A stretch of 64,000 bases of DNA from Selenomonas sp963544755 (lineage in GTDB: Bacteria; Bacillota; Negativicutes; Selenomonadales; Selenomonadaceae), in NCBI GenBank assembly GCA_963544755.1, contig CAUUGH010000001.1, positions 66,067-130,066 of the forward strand, given 5' to 3'. The position numbers and the translations under genes are program-made. Below the pieces are notes generated by a model. The model was not told where the DNA came from. It was given only the letters and a program-made list of their open reading frames with translations, and did no database searches. Shown here one piece after another: positions 42,879 through 51,487 of this stretch. The first letter of the stretch is position 1, and every line of letters begins with the position of its first letter.

Positions 42879-44510
42879 ATGAAAAAATCGGTAATTTCGC
42901 GTCGCTATGCTTTGTTGGCGGCGGCGCTTCTTCTGCCTAATACAGCCTTTGCTGCAACTAACTTGCCGCAAACTGATGTAGATGTGCCTGCCTCCAAGCA
43001 GGAAAGCACACTTCATAGCTTCCTGCCGGATACAAAAGGCGGCGATACGGCTGCTGCCTTTCGTCTGCTACATATCAACATTGAGCAAGACGGTACGAAA
43101 CTTGCCGCTAACGTACTTGATGAAAAAGCTGCGCCCTATCTTCGCCGAGCCATTTCAGAAGCCGATATAAAAGAGCTTCTTGCTGCACTTACAAGCTACG
43201 CTCGTAGCCACGACTATCCGGCAGCCGCCGCCTACCTGCCGGCGCAATCTAATCAAGACGGCACACTTACCATCCGCATCATTGCCGGACGCTACGGCAA
43301 AATCAACATCGAAAACAATGCCGACATCGACGATGCCAAAATCAAAAAACTTACCCACGCCCTAAAAGAAGGTGCCACTATCGAAGGGCGCACTTTAGAA
43401 ACAGCTCTTTATAATATTTCAGCACTAGGAGCTATCGAAGCCGGTGGGCTTCTTGCGCCGGGCAAGGCATTTGCTACTAGTGATCTCACGATCCGTGTCC
43501 GCGATGGCAAACGCCAAAACTACTTTTTATACAGCGAAAATTACGGCAGCGACTCATCCGGACGCTACCGCTTCGGTCTACAGGCAACTTTTGAAAATCT
43601 CACAAGAAGCGGTGATCGGCTAAAGCTGGCAACTGCCCTTTCTAATAAAGATCTTCATAACTACAGCTTTAGCTATAGCCATGATATAGGTAAATACGGC
43701 ACTGTGATCGGCATCGGCTACAGCCGTATGGACTATCAGCTATCGGGAAATTTTCGCTTGCTAGGTGCAGAAGGCACCGCTAACACCTTGAGCCTGTTTG
43801 CCGCTACGCCCCTTTGGCGCACAGCCCAAAATTCGCTTTCTGTCACCTACGGTTGGGACTGGCGCAAACTAAACGACGAATATAAAAAGGTCGGCATGGA
43901 GCTTGAAAAACACAGCAGTACATTTCACCTTGGGCTAAGAGGTCAAAACCGCGCTGAAAACACCGTTATCGACTACAACATCACAGGCTATCTCGGTCAC
44001 CTGACGCCTGATTCTAACTGGGCGCGTACACAAATGCGGCGTGCCAAAACCGAAGGTAGATTCACCAAGGCCGTATTAAACGTCGCTTTGCAGCAAGAGT
44101 TAAGTGAGCGACTTAGCCTAAATGTCAACCTGCAGGCGCAAAAAGCAGGTACGAACTTAGATAGCTCCGAAGAAATTTACTTGGGCGGCGCCAACGGTGT
44201 ACGCGCTTATCCGCAAGGCGAAGCCTCAGGCGATAACGGTTTTCTTACAAATGTAGAGCTATATTATAGTACCGGTGTACCAAATCTTACGCTTAGTACC
44301 TACTTAGACATGGGAAGCATCCAATACGCCAATGACGGCACAGATGGCACCCAAACCCTCAAAGGCTATGGCATCGGCATATCCTACAAACGCCCCGGCG
44401 ACTACTTTTTGCGTCTTGACTGGGCGCGTCGCATCGGTCTTGCCTCAAACGCAAGTGAAAGTGCTAAAGCCAATAATCGTTTTTGGTTCATGTTCGGGAA
44501 AATCTGGTAA
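42879..44510 (+). CDS. Two-partner secretion outer-membrane transporter (TpsB/ShlB/FhaC family)
   Basis: An Omp85-superfamily transporter that moves a partner TpsA exoprotein across the outer membrane. The 543-aa protein has a signal peptide (ALLAAALLLPNTAFAA, cleavage near AFA-AT), an N-terminal POTRA domain (RIIAGRYGKINIENNADID), and a 16-strand beta-barrel. The loop-6 lid motif reads GGANGVRAYPQGEASGD, where the usual VRGY is VRAY. The protein ends with the barrel signal FMFGKIW. No TpsA gene adjoins it. Its presence supports a diderm cell. It has a LytTR-type promoter, so its expression is probably tied to the neighbouring two-component system. Confidence 0.9.
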   Translation: MKKSVISRRYALLAAALLLPNTAFAATNLPQTDVDVPASKQESTLHSFLPDTKGGDTAAAFRLLHINIEQDGTKLAANVLDEKAAPYLRRAISEADIKELLAALTSYARSHDYPAAAAYLPAQSNQDGTLTIRIIAGRYGKINIENNADIDDAKIKKLTHALKEGATIEGRTLETALYNISALGAIEAGGLLAPGKAFATSDLTIRVRDGKRQNYFLYSENYGSDSSGRYRFGLQATFENLTRSGDRLKLATALSNKDLHNYSFSYSHDIGKYGTVIGIGYSRMDYQLSGNFRLLGAEGTANTLSLFAATPLWRTAQNSLSVTYGWDWRKLNDEYKKVGMELEKHSSTFHLGLRGQNRAENTVIDYNITGYLGHLTPDSNWARTQMRRAKTEGRFTKAVLNVALQQELSERLSLNVNLQAQKAGTNLDSSEEIYLGGANGVRAYPQGEASGDNGFLTNVELYYSTGVPNLTLSTYLDMGSIQYANDGTDGTQTLKGYGIGISYKRPGDYFLRLDWARRIGLASNASESAKANNRFWFMFGKIW

Positions 44511-44583
44511 GTCGCATATAAAAAAGCTTTAGACTTGCCATATAATGAGAATACCGCGATATTTGATGAAGAGTCAATAAAAT

Positions 44584-44620
44584 AAAAAGAGTGCAGCAAA
44601 AGATCGGCTGCACTCTTTTT
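44584..44620. terminator. Bidirectional terminator between tpsB and ftsZ
   Basis: Stem AAAAAGAGTGCAGC / GCTGCACTCTTTTT with a 9-base loop. Confidence 0.9.
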
Positions 44621-44686
44621 ATTTTCCCTATGCACAAAAACTGCCTGATGTTTGTGATAGCTTTAGATAATATTAAACTATTGTCC

Positions 44687-45799
44687 TTAATCGCGCTTGC
44701 GATTCATCCATGTCGGGATGTCATCAAAGCCAAATACCGACTTCTTTGGCATCGGTGGGGTCGGCTGCAATGTAGAGCCGGGCGCGGCACTGCTCTTTTT
44801 CGGCGTATCAACTGCGCTAGGACGCACGATGCCGACACCTTCTTCTTCAAAGCCCGTCGCAATGACGGTAACGCGCACTATGTCGCCTAGCGTTTCATCT
44901 ATGGCGGCACCAAAGATGATATTAGCTTCGACATTGACGGCTTCTTGAATCGTGGATGCGGCTTCATTTACTTCATACATACTAAGATTTTCCTGTGAGC
45001 CTGTGATGTTTAAAAGTACGCCGTTAGCGCCTTCGATACTAGTTTCAAGAAGCGGTGAGGCAACGGCACACTTAGCGGCGGCAACGGCGGCATTTTCGCC
45101 GGCGGCTTCACCGATACCCATAAGTGCCGAGCCTGCATTGCTCATTATGTTTTTGACATCGGCAAAGTCTAAATTGATAACCCCCGGCACCGTGATTAGA
45201 TCGGTGATGCCCTTGACGCCTTGGCGCAATATATCATCTGCGAAGCTAAAAGCGTCCATGATGGAAGTTTTCTTATCGACCAGCTGTAGCAGACGATCAT
45301 TGGGGATTTTGATGATCGTATCGACGTGCTGCTGCAAGTTTACTATACCGGTATCTGCTTTCTTTTGACGAAGCCGCCCCTCAAAGGTGAAAGGGCGCGT
45401 GACGACTCCGACGGTCAAAGCGCCGATTTCTCTTGCACAAGCGGCAACGACGGGAGCGGCGCCCGTACCTGTGCCGCCGCCCATGCCCGCGGTGACAAAT
45501 ACCATATCGGCGCCTTGCAGGGCTTGCAAGATGTCATCGCGGCTTTCTTCCGCCGCCTGCTCACCTATCTCAGGACGCGCACCTGCACCAAGACCACGCG
45601 TGAGTTTTTCACCGATCTGGATACGCTTTGATGCCCTCGCGTGCAAAAGTGCCTGTGCATCTGTATTGACGGCAATAAATTCTACGCCTTGCAGCCCGGC
45701 GGCAATCATGCGGTTTACAGCATTACTGCCGCCGCCGCCTACACCAATGACCTTGATTTTGGCCAATTTTTCCAAACCCGTATTATCTAATTCAAGCAC
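44687..45799 (-). CDS. ftsZ: Cell division protein FtsZ
   Basis: Tubulin-like GTPase that forms the division ring. The 370-aa protein has VIGVGGGGSNAVNRM, the tubulin signature GGGTGTGAAPVVA near residue 105, the synergy loop NLDFADVKNIM, and the conserved C-terminal FtsA/ZipA/SepF-binding peptide FDDIPTWMNRKR. The start is GTG at 45799 (8 bases after GGAGG), giving MLELDNTGLEKLAKIK; the TTG at 45814 overlaps that binding site. There is a short variable linker (residues 320-355). Upstream on the same strand is sbp. FtsA is not present here. Confidence 0.97.
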   Translation of the reverse strand: MLELDNTGLEKLAKIKVIGVGGGGSNAVNRMIAAGLQGVEFIAVNTDAQALLHARASKRIQIGEKLTRGLGAGARPEIGEQAAEESRDDILQALQGADMVFVTAGMGGGTGTGAAPVVAACAREIGALTVGVVTRPFTFEGRLRQKKADTGIVNLQQHVDTIIKIPNDRLLQLVDKKTSIMDAFSFADDILRQGVKGITDLITVPGVINLDFADVKNIMSNAGSALMGIGEAAGENAAVAAAKCAVASPLLETSIEGANGVLLNITGSQENLSMYEVNEAASTIQEAVNVEANIIFGAAIDETLGDIVRVTVIATGFEEEGVGIVRPSAVDTPKKSSAAPGSTLQPTPPMPKKSVFGFDDIPTWMNRKRD

Positions 45800-45930
45800 G
45801 GCAGCAACCTCCAAAATATAGCATAGTCTGTTCTTTCATGCTAAGAAACCACTGATAGAGTATGTGGCAGTCATTTTAAAAAGTTTCCTTACTATTCTAT
45901 CATTATTTTAATACTCACACCATAAAAAAA

Positions 45931-46302
45931 TTATGAAAATGCTTTCTTTTCGCCTTTTTCTTTTTGACGTTTATTTTTATCAAAGAAATGATAACGAAGA
46001 ATTGCCAAATTTTGAAATACACGAAGCCCAAATGCCAAAAGTGCCACATAGTAAAGATCAATGCCCAGACGATCACCGATATAGACAAGAAATGCCGCCA
46101 TAAGAGCATTCATAAAAAAGCCGGAGATAAATACCGCGTTGTCAAAATGATTTTCCGAAGCGGCTCTAAGACCGCCAAATACGGAATCTAGCGAAGCAAG
46201 CAGCGCGACGGAGGAAAGTTTTGCATAGGCAAGCGGCACGGTTATAGGTGAGAGCATACCGATGGCAACACCGGCGGCAAGTCCGATAACGGGTAATATC
46301 AT
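45931..46302 (-). CDS. sbp: Small basic family protein (DUF1290)
   Basis: A 123-aa membrane protein of the DUF1290 small basic protein family, usually encoded between the dcw cluster and ftsZ in Firmicutes. It has three or four membrane helices (MILPVIGLAAGVAIGML, VFISGFFMNALMAAFLVYIG, YYVALLAFGLRVFQNLAI) and a very basic C-terminus (KNKRQKEKGEKK). ATG 46302 follows AAGGAGG by 6 bases; the frame continues upstream to 46335 without homology. Its biochemical role is unknown. It precedes ftsZ by 131 bases. Confidence 0.86.
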   Translation of the reverse strand: MILPVIGLAAGVAIGMLSPITVPLAYAKLSSVALLASLDSVFGGLRAASENHFDNAVFISGFFMNALMAAFLVYIGDRLGIDLYYVALLAFGLRVFQNLAILRYHFFDKNKRQKEKGEKKAFS

Positions 46303-46421
46303 AAAAATCCTCCTTAAAAAATATTTTATAGGCAAGGTAGCGTCGCTTTACCTATAAAACTTCTAAAATAGAGCTTTTTGTAAAAGCATAAGAAAATCTT
46401 TAAAAGTCACATTGCAGAATA

Positions 46422-46447
46422 AAACGCTCGGCTTTTGCCGAGCGTTT
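46422..46447 (-). terminator. Intrinsic terminator of secG
   Basis: Stem AAACGCTCGGC / GCCGAGCGTTT with a 4-base loop, followed on the minus strand by TATT. Confidence 0.85.
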
Positions 46448-46499
46448 GCCACAAACAGCTTTTAGAAGGCGCAGGAAAGTACGGTGCTTATCGACGGTT

Positions 46500-46730
46500 T
46501 TACATCGTCATCTTGGCAATCACTAATGTGATCGCAGCGAAAAGCACCGCCAAAATAACGGTAACACGCGCTAAAAGCGCATCCATACCACGCGCCTTTG
46601 CGCTAAATACTGTATCGCCGCCGCCCCCATCGAAGCCGCCCATGCCGGCGGATTTAGGCTCTTGTCCAAGCACGGCTGCTATCAAGAGTATGGCGACTAA
46701 CGCATCTAGTACCATCAAAAACGTAAGCAA
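46500..46730 (-). CDS. secG: Protein translocase subunit SecG
   Basis: Accessory subunit of the SecYEG translocon. The 76-aa protein has two membrane helices (FLMVLDALVAILLIAAVLGQ and VTVILAVLFAAITLVIA) joined by the Gly-rich loop MGGFDGGGGDTVF, diagnostic for SecG. The start is TTG at 46730, 8 bases after AAGGAGG. It is monocistronic with its own terminator. Confidence 0.93.
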   Translation of the reverse strand: MLTFLMVLDALVAILLIAAVLGQEPKSAGMGGFDGGGGDTVFSAKARGMDALLARVTVILAVLFAAITLVIAKMTM

Positions 46731-46802
46731 AAAAAGAACCTCCTTAGCGCAATGAACATCAATATTGCATAAATTATTGTACCGTTTTATGATTTTAGCC
46801 GA

Positions 46803-47459
46803 CTACAGCGTGCCAAAGAGACGGTCGCCGGCATCGCCTAGACCGGGGACGATGTAGCCACGCTCATTTAAGTAGTCATCAACGGCTGCGACATAGATCG
46901 GTACATCAGGATGTGCTTCGTTTACGGCACGCACGCCTACAGGGGCGCAAACAAGACAAAGCAAGATGATATTTCTCGCGCCTTTGTCCTTTAAAAGACT
47001 AAGCGCAGTAACGGAGCTGCCGCCGGTGGCGAGCATGGGATCGGCGACGATGATCGTACGATCACCAAGATCGTTTGGCAGCTTACAATAGTATTCAACA
47101 GGCTGCATCGTGTCGGGATCGCGGTAAAGCCCGATGTGACCGATACGCACCGCCGGCATGAGTTTTTGAATACCGCCGAGCATACCAAGCCCTGCACGCA
47201 AAATGGGAATCAAGGCGATCTTTTTGCCCGAAAGCCGCTTGACGCGGCAAGGCGCGACGGGTGTTTCGATCATAACTTCTTCCAGGGGCAGATCGCGCGT
47301 GATTTCATATGCCATGAGCATGGCAATTTCTTCTAAAAGCTCTCTAAAGTCTTTAGCTCCCGTATCTTTTTGACGCATGAGAGTCAATTTGTGCTGTACT
47401 AGCGGATGATCAACAATATTGACGCTTAGATCTTCAGTTCGTACACATTCCATATACAT
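46803..47459 (-). CDS. upp: Uracil phosphoribosyltransferase
   Basis: Converts uracil and PRPP to UMP in pyrimidine salvage. The 218-aa type I PRTase has LIPILRAGLGMLGGIQKLMP, the PRPP loop IIVADPMLATGGSSVTAL near residue 135, and the uracil-binding C-terminus ERGYIVPGLGDAGDRLFG. ATG 47459 follows AGGTG. It lies 9 bases after glyA and in the same operon, an arrangement common in Firmicutes. Confidence 0.97.
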   Translation of the reverse strand: MYMECVRTEDLSVNIVDHPLVQHKLTLMRQKDTGAKDFRELLEEIAMLMAYEITRDLPLEEVMIETPVAPCRVKRLSGKKIALIPILRAGLGMLGGIQKLMPAVRIGHIGLYRDPDTMQPVEYYCKLPNDLGDRTIIVADPMLATGGSSVTALSLLKDKGARNIILLCLVCAPVGVRAVNEAHPDVPIYVAAVDDYLNERGYIVPGLGDAGDRLFGTL

Positions 47460-47468
47460 CGCTGCACC

Positions 47469-48716
47469 TCATTGATAAAGGGGATATTTTTGGCAGAGAA
47501 TATCGACGCGCTTTTTTGCTTCTTCTTGCGCGGCTTTATCTTGCGGTCGGTCAAGCGCGAGCGCGATGATAAAGCCGACTTCTTTCATGTCTGCTTCTTT
47601 AAAGCCGCGTGTCGTGAGCGCCGGCGAGCCTAGGCGGATGCCGCTTGTGACAAAAGGCGACAGCGGCTCAAAGGGGATCGTATTGCGATTTGCTGTGATG
47701 CCGATAGAGTCAAGAATGGTCTGCGCTTCTTTACCCGTAAGATCCTTATTTTTCAAATCAACCAGCATCAGGTGGTTATCAGTGCCGCCCGAAACGATGC
47801 GAAAGCCTTTTTCCTGCAAGGTCTGCGCGAGGGTCTTGGCGTTTTTAACGACGCTAGCGGCATATTCTTTAAAAGAAGGCTGCAGCGCTTCTTTTAAGCA
47901 GACGGCTTTGGCAGCGATAACGTGCATCAAAGGACCGCCCTGGATGCCGGGGAAGATCGCTTTATTAAACTGTGCGCCAAAGTCGGCATCTTTCGTAAGA
48001 ATCATACCACCTCTAGGCCCTCTAAGCGTCTTATGCGTCGTTGTAGTCACGACATCGGCCCACGGCAGCGGGCTTGGATGTACGCCGCCGGCGACTAAGC
48101 CCGCTATGTGCGCCATATCGACCATGAGATAAGCACCGACAGCCTTGGCGATGGCAGAAAGCCGCTCAAAGTCAATGATACGAGCATAAGCAGAGGCGCC
48201 TGCGACAATAAGCTTTGGCGAGACTTCACGGGCTTTTTTAGAAAGTGCGTCATAGTCAATGCGCTCCGTTTCTTTTTCAACACCATAAGAAACGGAGCGG
48301 TAATATTTGCCCGACATATTGACAGCGCTGCCGTGCGTTAAGTGACCGCCGTCTGTAAGATTCATACCCATGAAGGTATCGTCAGGCGAAAGCAGCGAGA
48401 AAAATACTGCCATGTTTGCCTGTGCGCCGGAATGTGGCTGCACGTTGGCATAAGCGGCGCCGAAAAGCTCCTTAGCGCGCTCAATGGCAAGCGTTTCAAC
48501 GACATCGACACATTCGCAGCCGCCGTAGTAGCGTTTGCCGGGATAGCCTTCGGCATATTTATTCGTAAGAACGCTTCCCTGCGCCTCTAAGACGGCATGG
48601 CTGACGATATTTTCCGAAGCGATGAGTTCGAGCTTTTGGCGTTGGCGCAAAAGTTCGCCGTCAAGCGCTTGGGAAATTTTTATATCTGTTGTTTTTAAGG
48701 CGTCCATCAATGACAT
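47469..48716 (-). CDS. glyA: Serine hydroxymethyltransferase
   Basis: PLP enzyme that converts serine and tetrahydrofolate to glycine and methylene-THF. The 415-aa protein has LIASENIVSHAVLEAQGS, KYAEGYPGKRYYGGCE, and the PLP Lys in TTTTHKTLRGPRGG near residue 228. ATG 48716 follows GGGAGGG by 7 bases; the longer frame from 48749 adds MEVLTIREGIG, which overlaps the binding site. Cotranscribed with upp. Confidence 0.97.
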   Translation of the reverse strand: MSLMDALKTTDIKISQALDGELLRQRQKLELIASENIVSHAVLEAQGSVLTNKYAEGYPGKRYYGGCECVDVVETLAIERAKELFGAAYANVQPHSGAQANMAVFFSLLSPDDTFMGMNLTDGGHLTHGSAVNMSGKYYRSVSYGVEKETERIDYDALSKKAREVSPKLIVAGASAYARIIDFERLSAIAKAVGAYLMVDMAHIAGLVAGGVHPSPLPWADVVTTTTHKTLRGPRGGMILTKDADFGAQFNKAIFPGIQGGPLMHVIAAKAVCLKEALQPSFKEYAASVVKNAKTLAQTLQEKGFRIVSGGTDNHLMLVDLKNKDLTGKEAQTILDSIGITANRNTIPFEPLSPFVTSGIRLGSPALTTRGFKEADMKEVGFIIALALDRPQDKAAQEEAKKRVDILCQKYPLYQ

Positions 48717-48879
48717 ACCAATTCCCTCCCGGATCGTCAAAACTTCCATAAAGTCAATACAAAAGTAAACATCTAATTTATTGTACTATGAAACCTCAAG
48801 AAGTCAAGCCCGAAGGGCTAAGACTGATGGGCAGACTTCATGCAAGGAAGGTATGCGTGAAAAATTTGCTGCATCTTGC

Positions 48880-48885
48880 TATAAT
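48880..48885 (+). promoter_or_regulatory. Promoter -10 of the ferredoxin-like gene
   Basis: TATAAT at 48880-48885, with a weak -35 (GTGAAA) 17 bp upstream. It supports GTG 48934 rather than an earlier start. Confidence 0.55.
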
Positions 48886-48933
48886 ATTGTTAAGAAGAGT
48901 TTTTATTTGTTCTATAAAGAAAGGAAAGCGGCT

Positions 48934-49827
48934 GTGGAAAAAATCAGCGTGCTAAAAGAAAAATGTATCAAGAGCTATATGCAGCCGCCGTGCCGTGCGT
49001 GTGAAAATATTTGCCCAGTCGGCGCCTTTCGTTGGGGCGCACCGACAGCAGCCTGTCTTGATTGTGGCCTTTGTAGCAGCGTCTGTCCTACAGGAGCTAT
49101 AAAAACGCGGCTTGATTACGAAAAAAAGCTAACGGCGGCAACTAAGGCTTCCAGCGTGCATCTTGCCTGCGTAAAATGTCAGCCGACGTATGATTTACCT
49201 TGCCTTGGCTTTATTACGCGCCACATCCTCTTTGCGCTTGCAGCAAAAAAGCAAGTAAGACTTGACATATACGCTTGTCGCACTTGTCTTTCAGCTGTAT
49301 ATATACATCTTTGCCGCGAAGCCGGCATAGCTAATGACGCTCTTAAAGAAAGCGGACGCGCGACTATTAAAGTAAACGATACGGCACCTGCCGAACGAAA
49401 ATATAGCCGCCGCGACTTTTTTCGCCACATTCTTGCCGGTGCAAGAGAAAAATTCGGGCAAAATGATGCAAAAGTAACGCCGCAGCATATTTTTGACAAA
49501 TTGCAGCAAACGAGCCAAAAAGCGTGCGAAAAAACAAGTTTTGCAGCCTTTAACGCCGCTTCTTGGGCTTTTAACTGCGACGCTTCTATCGCCGCCTTTC
49601 ATGGCGATCTGGCACTTTACAGCGGATGTAGCGCCTGCGGCTTTTGCGTGCGTCTTTGCCCACAAGGAGCCTTACAGGAAAAGCACTCTAAAGATGACTT
49701 CTTGCTGACGTTTACGCCACAGCTTTGCACCGCCTGCGGTCTTTGCGTCGCTCGCTGCCCGAAAAATGCGCTGCGCCTTAACGCTTCGCCTAGTGCTAAA
49801 AGCTGGCGGCTTAAAAAAGTGCATTAG
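48934..49827 (+). CDS. Four-cluster ferredoxin-like iron-sulfur protein
   Basis: A 297-aa protein with two pairs of [4Fe-4S] motifs: CRACENICPVG and CLDCGLCSSVCPTGAI at the N-terminus, CSACGFCVRLCPQGA and CTACGLCVARCPKNA at the C-terminus. The middle has further Cys pairs (LACVKCQ, YACRTC) and an RRDFF motif like that of Tat signals but internal. No membrane segments. The product must be an electron-transfer protein, but the partner is not in the neighbourhood. GTG 48934 is chosen over the longer frame from 48781, because the promoter lies at 48880. Related in style to NapF/HycB-type proteins, without clear family. Confidence 0.76.
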   Translation: MEKISVLKEKCIKSYMQPPCRACENICPVGAFRWGAPTAACLDCGLCSSVCPTGAIKTRLDYEKKLTAATKASSVHLACVKCQPTYDLPCLGFITRHILFALAAKKQVRLDIYACRTCLSAVYIHLCREAGIANDALKESGRATIKVNDTAPAERKYSRRDFFRHILAGAREKFGQNDAKVTPQHIFDKLQQTSQKACEKTSFAAFNAASWAFNCDASIAAFHGDLALYSGCSACGFCVRLCPQGALQEKHSKDDFLLTFTPQLCTACGLCVARCPKNALRLNASPSAKSWRLKKVH

Positions 49828-49846
49828 TTTTGATATAAAGCTAAAA

Positions 49847-49863
49847 TTTAGGGAAACACTGAT
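49847..49863. repeat. Half-copy of the short inverted-repeat element
   Basis: TTTAGGGAAACACTGAT matches the left arm of copy C with one base difference. No right arm is seen. It lies just upstream of the transporter promoter. Confidence 0.45.
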
Positions 49864-49899
49864 GCCACAATGCCCCTTCCCAAAACTTTAATGATCTGC

Positions 49900-50076
49900 T
49901 ATAATAGCCGCAGAAGAATCAGGCGAAATCTAGGCGGAGTCTGCCAAACGGATGGCTCCGTCTGTTTTTCGGTAGGCTGTTTGTCGCTTTCTTGCCTTTC
50001 CAGCTTGACTAGAAAGGGCAATCAGCAGGGTGTAGAGGCTGTTTTACAGACAGTCAAGAGTTTCAAGGAGGTTTTT
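49900..50076 (+). promoter_or_regulatory. Promoter and structured leader of the ArsB/NhaD-type transporter
   Basis: TATAAT at 49900-49905 is followed by a 165-nt leader. It has a stem GGCGGAG / CTCCGTC (49933-49939, 49956-49962) followed by TCTGTTTTTC, which looks like an attenuator, and a second stem TTGCC-TTTC / GAAAGGGCAA further down. No coding sequence is supported in it before ATG 50077. A cation-responsive riboswitch is possible; the class could not be identified by eye. Confidence 0.5.
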
Positions 50077-51357
50077 ATGGGACAAGAAGCAATAGCTGGT
50101 ATTATCTTCGTTTTGATGTATGCGGTGATCGTCTCTGAGAAAATTCACCGCACGATCATCGCGATGATCGGCGCCATACTCATGATCGTAACAGGCATCA
50201 TGACACAAGAAACCGCCATTCACCATGTCGATTTTAATACACTCGGTCTTTTGATCGGCATGATGATCATTGTCGCTATCACCAGTAAAACGGGACTTTT
50301 TAACTTCATCGCCGTCTGGGCGGCAAAACGGGCAAAGGCAGATCCCGTAAATCTCTTAATCTATCTTTCGATAATCACGGCGGTCTGCTCGGCATTTTTA
50401 GACAACGTGACGACGGTTCTTTTGATGGTGCCGGTCACGTTTAGCATCACGACGAAGCTGCACGTCGATGTCATGCCGTATCTCTTAGCGCAAGTCATAG
50501 CGTCAAACGTCGGCGGCACAGCAACTTTGATCGGCGATCCGCCAAACATCATGATCGGCAGTGCTGTCAAGGAACTGACATTTGCGGCATTCATTGAAAA
50601 CCTTGCGATCATCTCGATCATTAACCTCATCTTGGTCACGGCGATCTTCGTCTTTCTTTACAGAAAACATCTGACAACGAAGCCGGAGCTTAAAGCTCTC
50701 GTGATGCAAGAAAACGAGCATGAAGAGCTTAAAGATATTCCGCTTCTAAAAAAATGCCTCTTTGTACTCGGGCTTGTCATATTGATGTTCTTCCTGCACT
50801 CTTTGACAGGTCTTGAATCATCGCTTATTGCTATCGCAGGGGCCTTCTTGCTGCTTCTTTTAGTCGGCAAAGAAGAATTTGTCGAACACGCCATGCACGG
50901 TGTCGAGTGGCCGACGATCTTTTTTTTCATCGGTCTATTTATCGCTGTCGGCGGTCTTGTAGAAACCGGTGTCATTCGCGATCTTGCCGTACAAGGCGTA
51001 CACCTTACGGGCGGCGATGTAACTAAGACCTCTATGCTGGTTCTTTGGATGAGCGCTATCGTGTCGGCGTTTTTAGACAATATTCCTTTCGTCGCGACGA
51101 TGATTCCGCTCATTCAAGACATGGGAACGATGGGCGTTTCTAATTTAGAGCCTGTCTGGTGGAGCCTTGCGCTTGGTGCCTGCCTTGGCGGCAACGGCAC
51201 GATCATAGGCGCGTCGGCAAATGTCATTGTCGCCGGCATGGCGGCAGAAAGGGGCGTTCCCATGACGTTCATGCGCTTTATGGCGATAGGCTTTCCGCTG
51301 ATGATCCTGACGATCATTACCTCGACGGTTTACGTTTACTTACGCTATCTCATGTGA
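50077..51357 (+). CDS. ArsB/NhaD-type ion transporter
   Basis: A 426-aa integral membrane protein of the ArsB/NhaD (ion transporter) superfamily, with about 11 to 12 membrane helices. Each half has the family motif in TAVCSAFLDNVTTVLLMVPV and SAIVSAFLDNIPFVATMIPL, and a second motif in NVGGTATLIGDPPNIMIG / CLGGNGTIIGASANVIVAG. Such proteins are Na+/H+ antiporters or arsenite or anion pumps; the DPPNIM form favours the sodium or anion branch. ATG 50077 follows AAGGAGG; the in-frame extension to 49870 covers the leader. Monocistronic and ended by a strong terminator. Confidence 0.88.
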   Translation: MGQEAIAGIIFVLMYAVIVSEKIHRTIIAMIGAILMIVTGIMTQETAIHHVDFNTLGLLIGMMIIVAITSKTGLFNFIAVWAAKRAKADPVNLLIYLSIITAVCSAFLDNVTTVLLMVPVTFSITTKLHVDVMPYLLAQVIASNVGGTATLIGDPPNIMIGSAVKELTFAAFIENLAIISIINLILVTAIFVFLYRKHLTTKPELKALVMQENEHEELKDIPLLKKCLFVLGLVILMFFLHSLTGLESSLIAIAGAFLLLLLVGKEEFVEHAMHGVEWPTIFFFIGLFIAVGGLVETGVIRDLAVQGVHLTGGDVTKTSMLVLWMSAIVSAFLDNIPFVATMIPLIQDMGTMGVSNLEPVWWSLALGACLGGNGTIIGASANVIVAGMAAERGVPMTFMRFMAIGFPLMILTIITSTVYVYLRYLM

Positions 51358-51364
51358 TATTTTT

Positions 51365-51397
51365 ACCTCCCTTGCTTTCAAGGGAGGTTTTCTTTTT
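51365..51397 (+). terminator. Intrinsic terminator of the transporter gene
   Basis: Stem ACCTCCCTTG / CAAGGGAGGT with a 4-base loop, followed by a T-rich tract. Confidence 0.9.
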
Positions 51398-51487
51398 GAA
51401 AAATGACCTTCGTCGGGCAGGATTTAGCTTGCGCGACTCGAAAAAAAGCAACCGTAAGAAAAATTTGCAAAAGCGAGGTCAATCTTT

